Shown: positions 1 through 6,790, counted from the stretch's first letter. The stretch is 14,565 nt of DNA from an uncultured Oscillibacter sp. (GCA_900550685.1 URTS01000039.1:1-14565), one strand, 5' to 3'. Notes: generated from the letters alone by a model not told the origin. Made by a program: numbers and translations.

Positions 1-717
1 CTTCTCATCGTTGGGGTTCACGGCCACGCCGGTGTCGCCCATCATGGTCTCGGGACGGGTGGTGGCCACCACGATGTCGCCGGAACCGTCCGCCAGAGGA
101 TAGCGGATATACCACAGGTGGCCGGGCTTGTCCACATACTCCACCTCGGCGTCAGACAGGGCGGTGACGCAGTGGGGGCACCAGTTGATGATGCGGCTGC
201 CCTTGTAGATGAGGCCCTTGTCGTACAGCTCGCAGAAGGTCTCCCGGACGGCCTTGGAGCAGCCCTCATCCATGGTGAAGCGGGCGCGGCTCCAGTCGCA
301 GGAAACGCCCATCTTCTTCTGCTGCTGGACGATGCGGTTGCCGTACTCCTCTTTCCACTTCCAGACCCGCTCCAGGAACTTCTCCCGGCCCAGGTCATAG
401 CGGGTCTTACCCTCTTTGACCCGCAGCTCCTCTTCCACCTTGATCTGGGTGGCGATGCCGGCGTGGTCGGTGCCGGGGACCCATAGGGCGGCGTAGCCCT
501 GCATCCGCTTAAAGCGGGTCAGGATGTCCTGCAGCGTGCAGTCCAGGGCGTGGCCCATATGAAGCTGGCCGGTGACGTTGGGGGGCGGCATGACGATGGA
601 GAAAGGCTTCTTCTTAGAGTCCTCCACGCCCTTGAAGCAGCCATGGTCCTCCCACATCTGATAGATGCGGGACTCCACCTGCTGGGGCTCATACACCTTT
701 GGCAGTTCTTTGTTCAT
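1..717 (-). CDS. valS: Valine--tRNA ligase, N-terminal 239 codons (runs off left edge)
   Basis: Charges tRNA-Val with valine in the cytoplasm and removes mischarged threonine through its CP1 editing domain. The visible part begins MNKELPKVYEPQQVE and carries the class I synthetase signature: PPPNVTG at about residues 44-50 followed by HMGH at 53-56 (the HIGH motif). WVPGTDHAGIATQ follows near residues 78-90. The CP1 insertion holds the zinc-ribbon-like NWCPHC and the editing motif ATTRPETMMGDTGVAV near residue 220. The KMSKS loop and anticodon domain lie outside the window. The start at 717 is supported by an AAGGAGC ribosome binding site. The gene lies 37 bp downstream of a small membrane protein gene, and both follow a T-box leader that fits tRNA-Val, so it is probably induced by uncharged tRNA-Val. 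Identity is close to certain from motifs. Confidence 0.97.
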   Translation of the reverse strand, partial: MNKELPKVYEPQQVESRIYQMWEDHGCFKGVEDSKKKPFSIVMPPPNVTGQLHMGHALDCTLQDILTRFKRMQGYAALWVPGTDHAGIATQIKVEEELRVKEGKTRYDLGREKFLERVWKWKEEYGNRIVQQQKKMGVSCDWSRARFTMDEGCSKAVRETFCELYDKGLIYKGSRIINWCPHCVTALSDAEVEYVDKPGHLWYIRYPLADGSGDIVVATTRPETMMGDTGVAVNPNDEK

Positions 718-754
718 GGTTTTCGCTCCTTCTTCTATTAATAATCACAAATGT

Positions 755-1273
755 TTACAGAAAACGCAGATAGCGGTACGTCTTGCCGCACTTCTCCTCC
801 AGGAAATGGCGCAGCTCCGCCGGATCATGGTCAGGGACCTTATCCAGCGAGATCACCAGGCTGGTCAGTTCGTCAAAGAAAATGAAATCATACCCCCGGA
901 ACTTGACCAATGCAAACACCTTGTCATAATTATAACGGTTCTTCTTATCTCCGATGATCTCGTAAAAGCAGTTATTGTCAAACTGCAGCTTTCCCCGGTA
1001 CAGCACCCGCATCCGTGCAAACCCCGCGCTGACGATGTTCGGGATCAGCGCGGCGGTCAGGAACAATGCGCCAATCATCAGATAGCTGATGTTCCTGAAC
1101 CCTGCGCCGTTAGCCGTGATCTGATTCCATGCCGACCAGGTGCGCCACACGCCGACTGCCAGGCAAACCACCCGGAACAGCAGCATCTGCTTCCAGCGGA
1201 ACACCCGTTCCGATACCGTGTACAATGCCAGCAGCTGGCGATAGGTCAAATTCAACTCTGCTTCAAATCTCAT
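755..1273 (-). CDS. YcxB-like membrane protein, function unknown
   Basis: A 172-residue protein with two hydrophobic segments (about residues 29-46 and 64-84). They are followed by a soluble domain with the pattern YDKVFALVKFRGYDFIFFDE and then LVISLDKVPDHDPAELRHFL. This architecture resembles the YcxB-like family, in which two membrane spans precede a small PH-like beta domain; that assignment is from remembered patterns and is not verified. The start at 1273 has an ideal AGGAGG five bases upstream; an overlapping out-of-frame ATG at 1277 is ignored. The gene lies between the T-box leader and valS, with only 37 bp to valS and no terminator between, so the two should be co-transcribed and both should respond to valine tRNA charging. 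No enzymatic motif is visible. Confidence 0.8.
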   Translation of the reverse strand: MRFEAELNLTYRQLLALYTVSERVFRWKQMLLFRVVCLAVGVWRTWSAWNQITANGAGFRNISYLMIGALFLTAALIPNIVSAGFARMRVLYRGKLQFDNNCFYEIIGDKKNRYNYDKVFALVKFRGYDFIFFDELTSLVISLDKVPDHDPAELRHFLEEKCGKTYRYLRFL

Positions 1274-1331
1274 ACATTCCTCCTGTTTCTATGGAGCTGT
1301 TTTTTCGCGGCGGTGATCGGCGCAGAACGTG

Positions 1332-1360
1332 AAAAAGCCCTGAGCCATAAGGCTCAGGGC
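1332..1360 (-). terminator. T-box conditional terminator
   Basis: A perfect 10-bp stem (GCCCTGAGCC with GGCTCAGGGC, 1337-1346 and 1351-1360) with a 4-base loop is followed on the minus strand by five T residues. It lies directly after the T-box core, the usual position of the alternative terminator in this riboswitch class. It may also be the first terminator met by transcripts from sigE. Confidence 0.93.
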
Positions 1361-1565
1361 GAACAAAAGTCCGTGGTACCACCTGGATTCCACGCAGAAA
1401 GCGTGACACTTACCGTCTGTAACGGGACACCCGTCCGGCTTACTGGTTTTCAGCACGGCCGCTCCGCGGCGACTTCGCTGACCGTCCCGGTAGGGCTTGC
1501 ACCGTCCGCCCTCTCTCTTGGCCGTTCCCAGTCAGCTACTGCTCCGCTTCTCAGCGTTTGAACGG
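1332..1565 (-). promoter_or_regulatory. T-box leader riboswitch, predicted tRNA-Val specific
   Basis: The transcribed leader reads, in order: a Stem I distal element with AGAGAG and GGTGCAAGCC; a specifier region GAAGUCGCC whose codon GUC (1473-1471) encodes valine; the T-box core AGGTGGTACCACGG at about 1383-1370; and then TTCGCCCTGAGCC leading into a terminator hairpin. The UGGU in the core would pair with the ACCA 3' end of tRNA-Val, whose discriminator base is A. The leader sits upstream of the YcxB-like gene and valS. By the known T-box mechanism, uncharged tRNA-Val would stabilise the antiterminator and allow read-through. The specifier was assigned by eye without folding the full Stem I. 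Confidence 0.93.
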
Positions 1566-1569
1566 ACGG

Positions 1570-1598
1570 ATTATACCACATTTTTAAATAGGTGTCAA
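1570..1598 (-). promoter_or_regulatory. Consensus sigma-A promoter of the T-box/YcxB/valS unit
   Basis: TTGACA (1598-1593) and TATAAT (1575-1570) are both perfect consensus hexamers with a 17-bp spacer. The start of transcription is expected near 1563. The -35 box begins one base after the sigE stop codon (1602-1600). Confidence 0.95.
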
Positions 1599-1599
1599 T

Positions 1600-2295
1600 C
1601 TAGGAAAGGCGCAATATCTCCTTTTTCAGCCGCTGGATGATCCGCTTTTCCAGCCGGGAGATGTAGCTTTGGGAGATGCCCAGCTTGTCGGCCACCTCCT
1701 TCTGGGTCTGCTCCTGCCCGCCCCCCAGGCCGAACCGCAGGGTGATGATCTCCTTTTCCCGGGGCGTCAGGGTGTCCAGGGCCGCAGAGAGGAGGCACAG
1801 ATCCACATCGTCCTCCAAGGGCCGCATCACCACGTCCGCCTCCGTGCCCAGCACATCGGAAAGCAGCAGTTCGTTGCCGTCGTAGTCCGTGTTCAGGGGC
1901 TCGTCAAAGGACACCTCCGCCTTCCGGCCCGCGTTTTTCCGGAGATACATCAAAATCTCGTTTTCGATGCAGCGGGAGGCATAGGTGGCCAGCTTGATGT
2001 TCTTGTCTGCACGGTAGGTGCCCACGGCCTTGATCAGGCCGATGGTGCCGATGGAAATGAGGTCCTCAATGTTGATGCCGGTGTTTTCAAACCGGCGGGC
2101 GATGTACACTACCAGCCGCAGATTATGCTCGATCAGCTCCTGCCGGGCATCCTCCTGGTCCAGCCGCCCCAGCAGCTCCGCCTCCCGCTCCCGGCTCAGG
2201 GGCGGAGGCAGGGTGTCGCTGCCGCCGATGTAGTGGACCTCCGGCTCCCGGCACAGTCCCAGGCGGCACAGCAGCCGCCACAGCCATCCGCTCAT
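1600..2295 (-). CDS. sigE: Sporulation sigma factor pro-sigma-E
   Basis: Early mother-cell sigma factor, made as an inactive membrane-tethered precursor and activated by SpoIIGA cleavage. The 231-residue product starts MSGWLWRLLCRLGLC, a short amphipathic pro-sequence, then HYIGGSDTLPPPL, which matches the known SigE cleavage neighbourhood. Region 2 is LIEHNLRLVVYIARRF through ENTGINIEDLISIGTIGLIKA. Region 4 holds LTPREKEIITLRFGL and the helix-turn-helix QKEVADKLGISQSYISRLEK. The ATG at 2295 is preferred over an in-frame ATG at 2343 because GAAGGA precedes it and the family pro-sequence begins there. It is the distal gene of the spoIIG operon, downstream of and overlapping spoIIGA. No terminator separates its stop from the next promoter. 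Confidence 0.97.
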   Translation of the reverse strand: MSGWLWRLLCRLGLCREPEVHYIGGSDTLPPPLSREREAELLGRLDQEDARQELIEHNLRLVVYIARRFENTGINIEDLISIGTIGLIKAVGTYRADKNIKLATYASRCIENEILMYLRKNAGRKAEVSFDEPLNTDYDGNELLLSDVLGTEADVVMRPLEDDVDLCLLSAALDTLTPREKEIITLRFGLGGGQEQTQKEVADKLGISQSYISRLEKRIIQRLKKEILRLS

Positions 2296-3139
2296 AGTTC
2301 CTTCTCCCTTCTCCGCCCCAAAGGGCGGTGTATCCGCCGCCAAGTTCCGTGTCTGTCAGGGCGATCCGCAGCCCCGGCCAGCGGCGGCCGTCGATCTCCG
2401 CCCAATCGCTTTTCACGCTGAGCAGCAGTCCGCCGCCGGATGCTGTCCGCACCGGCAGCAGCTGGGGTTTCAGCTCCGGAAAGCACTGCCGCAGTAGGGG
2501 CAGGGCCTCCGCCGGGGTGTAGGTCTGAAGCGCCGGCGGCAGTTGGGAAAAGCAGCGGCGCTCCGCCGTCAGCACCGGGTCCCCGGCGGCGTCCCGGAGA
2601 CTGTGGCCCGTGTCCCGGAGGGCCGTCAGGGCCACGGTCCGGCCCAGCAGGGATACCCGCACCGGAATCCGCTCTCCCCGAAGGCCGTGGGCGGCGGCCG
2701 CCCGAAAGATCACCGTCAGCAACAGATAGACCCCGGTGGCGGAAAGCAGCAAGGTCCTTCCGCTGACGTTGGTATAAAAGATGCCCCTGGCGTTGGGGAT
2801 GCTCTGCCCCGCCGCCAGCCCCAGGGCCAGCACCGTTCCCGCCAGGCCGCAGGCCACGGCAAAGGTCAGCAGGGTCAGCCGCAGGAAATGCCGCTCCCCG
2901 CCGAAGGCCACCAGCGCCAGCAGCACCCCCGCCGCAGCCTTTGCCGGAGCCGCCGCCAGAAAGCCCCATCCCGGCAGGAACACCGCCCCGGCATACAAGC
3001 CCCCCAGCAGGCCACAGAGAACGTATCGCCCCCGGCGCAGGGGGACGCCCGCCAGCCGGGCCGAAACCAGCACCAGGAGGTAATCCAGAAGAGCGTTGAA
3101 GAAAACCACGCTGTCCAGATACACCACCGTCACGGCCAT
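2123..3139 (-). CDS. spoIIGA: Sigma-E processing peptidase SpoIIGA, with long 3' overlap into sigE
   Basis: Membrane aspartic protease that cleaves pro-sigma-E in the mother cell. The N-terminal half (about residues 1-150) has five hydrophobic stretches beginning VVYLDSVVFFNALLDYLLVL, typical of the family. The soluble domain carries the catalytic D-T-G at residues 176-178 (ALRDTGHSL), close to Asp183 of the Bacillus subtilis enzyme. Family-like sequence ends near IALTDTELGGGYTALW at about residue 283. The frame then stays open for roughly 55 more residues of low-complexity Gly/Ala/Pro sequence, crossing the sigE start and stopping at 2123, a 173-bp overlap. One extra G in the run at 2316-2319 would instead end the gene at the TGA within ATGA at the sigE start. 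The start could be the ATG at 3139, which directly abuts GAAAGGGGGG, or the GTG at 3133, which has better spacing. Confidence 0.88.
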   Translation of the reverse strand: MAVTVVYLDSVVFFNALLDYLLVLVSARLAGVPLRRGRYVLCGLLGGLYAGAVFLPGWGFLAAAPAKAAAGVLLALVAFGGERHFLRLTLLTFAVACGLAGTVLALGLAAGQSIPNARGIFYTNVSGRTLLLSATGVYLLLTVIFRAAAAHGLRGERIPVRVSLLGRTVALTALRDTGHSLRDAAGDPVLTAERRCFSQLPPALQTYTPAEALPLLRQCFPELKPQLLPVRTASGGGLLLSVKSDWAEIDGRRWPGLRIALTDTELGGGYTALWGGEGRRNYERMAVAAAVPPGTVPGAGGPLHRRQRHPASAPEPGAGGGAAGAAGPGGCPAGADRA

Positions 3140-3155
3140 CCCCCCTTTCAGGAAG

Positions 3156-3190
3156 ATTATAGCCCAAGCCGGACGGAAAAACCGTCGCAA
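3156..3190 (-). promoter_or_regulatory. Putative spoIIG promoter with long spacer
   Basis: TATAAT (3161-3156) lies 17 bases upstream of the spoIIGA ATG. No good -35 exists at 17 bp. TTGCGA (3190-3185) sits 23 bp upstream of the -10 and contains TGCGACG, a 5/7 match to the Spo0A box TTCGACA. The Bacillus subtilis spoIIG promoter also has an over-long spacer and is activated by Spo0A, so the arrangement is suggestive. An inverted repeat ACCGTC/GACGGT (3181-3186, 3194-3199) covers the same place and is followed by five T on the minus strand. The -10 is convincing; the Spo0A reading is speculative. Confidence 0.5.
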
Positions 3191-3225
3191 TTGGACGGTC
3201 CCTCGGCTTTCTGTCCGGCTGACCC

Positions 3226-3271
3226 ATAAAATAAAGGATGGGAGAAAGCCGGAAAGCTTTCTCCCATCCTT
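3226..3271 (-). terminator. Terminator downstream of moaC
   Basis: A perfect 16-bp inverted repeat (3234-3249 with 3256-3271, loop 3250-3255) starts nine bases after the moaC stop codon. On the minus strand it is followed by TTATTTTAT, a T-rich tail; on the plus strand it is not. It insulates spoIIGA from moaAC transcription. Confidence 0.9.
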
Positions 3272-3279
3272 GGTTGTGT

Positions 3280-3759
3280 TCATTCAGCGCGGCGGTAATC
3301 TCCGCTTTTGCCGCCGGATTTTTCCAGCAGGCGGATGTTGGTGATCTCCATGTCCTTCTGGACCGCTTTGCACATGTCATAAATGGTCAAGGCCGCCACG
3401 GATACCGCCGTCAGGGCCTCCATCTCCACGCCGGTAACGCCGGTGCAGGTGACCGCCGCCTGAATTTCCACCATACAGGGCTGGTCCGACAGATGGAACG
3501 TGATGTCGATGCCCGTCAGGGGCAGCGGGTGGCACATGGGGATCAGCTCCCAGTTGTGCTTGGCGGCTTGGATGCCCGCCACCTGGGCCACCGCCAGCAC
3601 GTCCCCCTTTTTCAGGGTGCCGTTTTTGATGTGGGCCATGGTCTCCGGCGACACGCGGATCTCCCCTGCCGCCACCGCCCGCCGGTGGGTCACGGCCTTC
3701 TCCGTCACGTCCACCATCCGGGCACGGCCCTGTTCGTTGAAATGGGTCAGTTCTCCCAT
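3280..3759 (-). CDS. moaC: Cyclic pyranopterin monophosphate synthase MoaC
   Basis: Converts the MoaA product, 3',8-cyclo-7,8-dihydro-GTP, to cyclic pyranopterin monophosphate in molybdenum cofactor synthesis. The 159-residue protein is full length. It shows the family motifs MVDVTEKAVTHRRAVA near residue 15, AKHNWELIPMCHPLPL (66-81), GVEMEALTAVSVAALT (110-125) and YDMCKA, placing the catalytic pair at Asp128 and Lys131, the same numbers as in E. coli. The C-terminal loop EKSGGKSG (146-153) is present. It starts three bases after the moaA stop and is surely co-translated with moaA. A strong terminator follows. No other molybdopterin gene (moaD, moaE, moeA, mogA) is in the window. Confidence 0.97.
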   Translation of the reverse strand: MGELTHFNEQGRARMVDVTEKAVTHRRAVAAGEIRVSPETMAHIKNGTLKKGDVLAVAQVAGIQAAKHNWELIPMCHPLPLTGIDITFHLSDQPCMVEIQAAVTCTGVTGVEMEALTAVSVAALTIYDMCKAVQKDMEITNIRLLEKSGGKSGDYRRAE

Positions 3760-3762
3760 GGT

Positions 3763-4707
3763 TCAGCCTCCGATCTCATTCATAGTCCGGAGCGTGTCGC
3801 TGGCATGCTTTGTCAGGTGGTGCCCCTTGGGTTTTTGCAGGATGCCCCGGTAAATAGCCGCTTCCAGTTCTGCGCCGTGAAGACCCCGGAGGGGAATTTC
3901 TTCCCGGCTGTGAAGGCAGCCCTTCAGCTTGCCGTCCGCCGTCACCCGGATGCGTCGGCAATCGCCGCAAAACTCATGGCTCATGGGGGCGATGAGTCCC
4001 ACGGTCCCCGCAGCCCCCGGCAGGCGGTACCGCCGGGCCACGCCGCTGGGCTCGATCTTTTCCAGTTCCGGGAACCGCCTCAGGACCTCCGTCACCGAAA
4101 GGAACCGCTCTTTCGGCCACGTGGCACAGGGGCCCATGGGCATCAGCTCGATGAACCGCGCCTCCCAGGGGTGCGCCCTGGTCAGATTCAGAAAATCTCC
4201 GATCTCATCATCGTTGACGCCGCCCATCAGCACCGTGTCCAGCTTCAGATGCCGGAACCCGGCGTCCTCCGCCGCCCGGATGCCGGAGAGGACCTCTTCC
4301 AGGGTCCCCCAGCGTGTGATCTCCCGGAACCGCTCCGGCTGCAGGGTGTCCAGGCTGATGTTCAGCCGGTCCACCCCGGCGTCCCGCAGGGGCTGTGCCA
4401 GTTCCGGCAGCAGGCTGCCGTTGGTGGTGAGACACAGTTCCTCCAATTCCGGGATGGCCCGCAGGGTCCGGCAGATGTCCAGAATCCCCCGGCGCACCAA
4501 TGGCTCGCCGCCGGTGACACGGATCTTCCGCACGCCACAGCGTACCGCCGCCCGGGCGATCTCCCCGCACTCCTCCACCGAGAGGACGGACCCGTGAGGG
4601 CCTTTTTCCACGCCCTCCTCCGGCATGCAGTACCGGCAGCGGTAGTTGCAGAGGTCCGTAACGCTGAGCCGCAGATAATCGATTGTCCGGCCATATTGAT
4701 CGATCAT
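3763..4707 (-). CDS. moaA: GTP 3',8-cyclase MoaA (radical SAM)
   Basis: Radical SAM enzyme for the first step of molybdenum cofactor synthesis from GTP. The 314-residue protein has the N-terminal cluster CNYRCRYC (Cys20, 24, 27), GGEP at 66-69, LTTNGSLL at 93-100, and LNISLDTL near 115-122. The C-terminal GTP-binding cluster is FCGDC through KGC (Cys247, 250, 264; C-x2-C-x13-C). It ends in the Gly-Gly tail characteristic of MoaA. The start at 4707 gives the family N-terminus MIDQYGRTIDYLRLSVTDLC; an upstream in-frame ATG at 4830 lies beyond the likely promoter and in a terminator hairpin. A -10-like TATACT (4765-4760) precedes it, with only a weak -35. It is the first gene of moaA-moaC. Confidence 0.97.
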   Translation of the reverse strand: MIDQYGRTIDYLRLSVTDLCNYRCRYCMPEEGVEKGPHGSVLSVEECGEIARAAVRCGVRKIRVTGGEPLVRRGILDICRTLRAIPELEELCLTTNGSLLPELAQPLRDAGVDRLNISLDTLQPERFREITRWGTLEEVLSGIRAAEDAGFRHLKLDTVLMGGVNDDEIGDFLNLTRAHPWEARFIELMPMGPCATWPKERFLSVTEVLRRFPELEKIEPSGVARRYRLPGAAGTVGLIAPMSHEFCGDCRRIRVTADGKLKGCLHSREEIPLRGLHGAELEAAIYRGILQKPKGHHLTKHASDTLRTMNEIGG

Positions 4708-4789
4708 AACCCACTCTTCCCATTTATTCTCTTGAGCCTGTCCGGCTAATATTAAAAGTAGTATAGCAGATGTTCCGCCGGAAATCCAC

Positions 4790-4827
4790 CATGGAAAAGG
4801 AAAAGCGGAAAGCCGACGCTTTCCGCT
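4790..4827 (-). terminator. Terminator of the kdgT-hydroxyacid dehydrogenase operon
   Basis: AGCGGAAAGC (4804-4813) and GCTTTCCGCT (4818-4827) form a perfect 10-bp stem with a CGAC loop. On the minus strand it is followed by TTTTCCTTTTCC. It lies 55 bp after the dehydrogenase stop codon and before the moaA promoter region. Confidence 0.85.
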
Positions 4828-4882
4828 CATTCCTTTTCGAGAAGGGGTATATGGTAAACTGACGCTGTTTCTTGCGGTCAGG

Positions 4883-5767
4883 TCAGTTATCAGCGCTGCC
4901 TACGTGAACGTCCATTTTGTCCTCGTAGTACTTGACCATGGCGATCTGGTCCTCGTCGATGTGGCCGTTGTCCTTCATCCAGTCCATCACCATCAGCACC
5001 ACGTCGGTCATGGGGGTGTCCACGCCCATGTGGTGGGCAAAGTGCTTGGCATTGACAATGTCCTTGCGGTGGACAGCGATCCGGGCGCCGGGCTCATAGT
5101 CCCGGTGGATCAGCTTGGGCACCTTGTTGTCGTACAGCGGTCCACCGGCAAAGCCGCCCCGGGTGGCGTCAAAGGTGGTCTGAAGGTCAATGCCTGCCTT
5201 GGCGGCAAAGGCATAGGCCTCGGCGATGGCCACCAGATAGGCGCCTGCCGCCATGTTGTTCACCAACTTGGTAACGCTGCCGCTGGCGCTGCCGCCGGTG
5301 TAAACCGGATGGCCCATACAGGAGATGATGGGCTTGGCCTTTTCATAGGCCTCCTTGTCGCCGCCGGTCATAATGGCCAGGGTCCCGGCGATGGCCATGG
5401 GGTTGCCGCCGCTGACGGGAGAATCCAGCAGGTACATGCCAGCCGCCTTGGTCTTGGCGTACAGCTCCTGAATAATGTCCGGAGCCGTAGAACTGAGGTC
5501 CACGATGATGTTGCCGGGCTTACCGTACTGAATGGCCTGCTCCACGGAATTGCGGATAATGGGGTGGGTAGGCAGAATCTGGAGAATAACATCACAGTTC
5601 TTATAGATCTCCACCGGGTCGCTGACCGGCGTGCCGCCTGCCGCCGCGAAGTCGTCCAGCTGCTTCTGGGCAACGTCATAGCCCAGAACCTCACAGCCGC
5701 TCTTTTTTACAACATTCTTTGCCATGGGCAGTCCCATAACGCCCATACCTAAAAAGCCGATTTTCAT
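4883..5767 (-). CDS. NAD(P)-dependent beta-hydroxyacid dehydrogenase, GarR/HIBADH family
   Basis: Oxidises or reduces a small beta-hydroxy acid; members include 2-hydroxy-3-oxopropionate (tartronate semialdehyde) reductase and 3-hydroxyisobutyrate dehydrogenase. The 294 residues are the normal length. The N-terminal Rossmann motif is GFLGMGVMGLPMAKN (4-18), the substrate motif is DSPVSGG (115-121), and the catalytic lysine lies in GSVTKLVNNM (Lys167, Asn171). GTLAIMTGG and AEAYAFAAKAGID are also family features. It follows the KdgT-type permease by 33 bp, with its own AAAGGAAG site, so its substrate probably enters through that permease. The exact substrate cannot be read from sequence; GarR-like tartronate semialdehyde reductase is one option, a dehydrogenase for the imported sugar acid another. 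Confidence 0.9.
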   Translation of the reverse strand: MKIGFLGMGVMGLPMAKNVVKKSGCEVLGYDVAQKQLDDFAAAGGTPVSDPVEIYKNCDVILQILPTHPIIRNSVEQAIQYGKPGNIIVDLSSTAPDIIQELYAKTKAAGMYLLDSPVSGGNPMAIAGTLAIMTGGDKEAYEKAKPIISCMGHPVYTGGSASGSVTKLVNNMAAGAYLVAIAEAYAFAAKAGIDLQTTFDATRGGFAGGPLYDNKVPKLIHRDYEPGARIAVHRKDIVNAKHFAHHMGVDTPMTDVVLMVMDWMKDNGHIDEDQIAMVKYYEDKMDVHVGSADN

Positions 5768-5800
5768 AAGTACGCAGACTTCCTTTCTGTCAACGGTCGA

Positions 5801-6790
5801 TCAATAGGTTGCGTTCTCTTCGGCTACCTTTTCCTCTACCTGGGAAAAGGTGGTCTTTACTTCTTTTCCCGTGTGCTTGCTGATCCAGTTGGTCATGAAG
5901 GGGCACAGGATCGCAGTTACCACCACGGCGGCAGCCACTTGGGGCGTTGCAATCGCAGCCGTTGCAGCCAAGGAACTATCCACGGCAGCCAGAGCGGCAG
6001 GCGTCGCTACAGCGTTGCCGCCCACACTGGAGATAGCTGCACCGGCAATGCCGGAGCCACCGGCGAGCTTGTCAAAGAAGATGTTGAACACACCGCCGAT
6101 GATTACAGTGATCAGGCCCAGCACCACACCGGACACACCGCCCTTGGCCACCTGCTGAAGGCTCATGTTGGCGCCCAGGGCAAAGCCCAGGACCATGATG
6201 GTGACCTCGCCGCCGTCGCTGAGACATTTCCGCATTTTGGGGTCCAGATTGCCCAGAATGATGCCCACCAGCAGAGGGATAACGGAAGCCACCAGCATCA
6301 TATAGGGGATACTGGCAAGCCCGGCAGTTCCCATAGCTACCATAGTGAGGAAGGGACCGTCATTCAGGGAAATGATGGCCACCGCGCCCTGATCGGCTTC
6401 GGAGCCGTAGGTCTTGGTCAAAGCCCCGAATAGGGCGCCATTGGAGTTGGAAGCTGCGGCAATAATAGCCAAAGCGCTGAGGCCGAACATACTGTCGTTG
6501 AAAAAATGGGCAGCGACGAGACCGATGGCTACGCTCACCGCAAACTTCGCAATGGTAATGGTAAAGCCGGTCTTCATAGCCTGAGGCGCGCATTTCAGAT
6601 CCAGCTGAGCGCCCATGCAAACGAAGAAGATGCCCACTAGGGCGCTGGTGCCATTGACGATGCCGGTGGTGAAACTGCCGATTTGCAGCGCCGCCGGGAA
6701 AAATGTGTTGATGAGACAGCCAAGGAACAGAGGAACAATGATAATACCGCCGGGAATTTTATCCAGCCACTTCTTTATCGGAACAGCCAT
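5801..6790 (-). CDS. kdgT: 2-keto-3-deoxygluconate permease family transporter
   Basis: Integral membrane symporter of the KdgT family, which takes up 2-keto-3-deoxygluconate and related sugar acids. The 329-residue protein begins with the family signature IKKWLDKIPGGIIIVPLFLG and shows about ten hydrophobic spans. Conserved polar patches are FFVCMGAQLDL (55-65), AASNSNGALFGAL, LNDGPFLTM, and GNAVATPAALAAVD near residue 263. It opens the operon with a GAGAGGAG site before the ATG at 6790. The downstream dehydrogenase is in the same unit, and a LysR regulator diverges from it. KDG kinase and aldolase genes are not nearby, so the true substrate may be another hydroxy or keto acid. Confidence 0.92.
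   Translation of the reverse strand: MAVPIKKWLDKIPGGIIIVPLFLGCLINTFFPAALQIGSFTTGIVNGTSALVGIFFVCMGAQLDLKCAPQAMKTGFTITIAKFAVSVAIGLVAAHFFNDSMFGLSALAIIAAASNSNGALFGALTKTYGSEADQGAVAIISLNDGPFLTMVAMGTAGLASIPYMMLVASVIPLLVGIILGNLDPKMRKCLSDGGEVTIMVLGFALGANMSLQQVAKGGVSGVVLGLITVIIGGVFNIFFDKLAGGSGIAGAAISSVGGNAVATPAALAAVDSSLAATAAIATPQVAAAVVVTAILCPFMTNWISKHTGKEVKTTFSQVEEKVAEENATY

Noticed and set aside
665..1561. Plus-strand open frame of 298 codons
   Set aside because: It crosses valS, the YcxB-like gene and the T-box leader on the opposite strand; composition is that of an antisense shadow.
3140..3283. Upstream extension of spoIIGA to an ATG at 3283
   Set aside because: The extension runs through the moaC terminator and the spoIIG promoter; family members begin near VVYLD and a strong ribosome binding site is at 3140-3150.
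3238..4749. Plus-strand open frame of 503 codons
   Set aside because: It lies entirely opposite moaC and moaA, begins inside the moaC terminator hairpin, and has no recognisable domains.
4708..4830. Upstream extension of moaA to an ATG at 4830
   Set aside because: It would start in the terminator hairpin of the previous operon and cover the likely promoter; MoaA proteins start close to the first cysteine motif as given by 4707.
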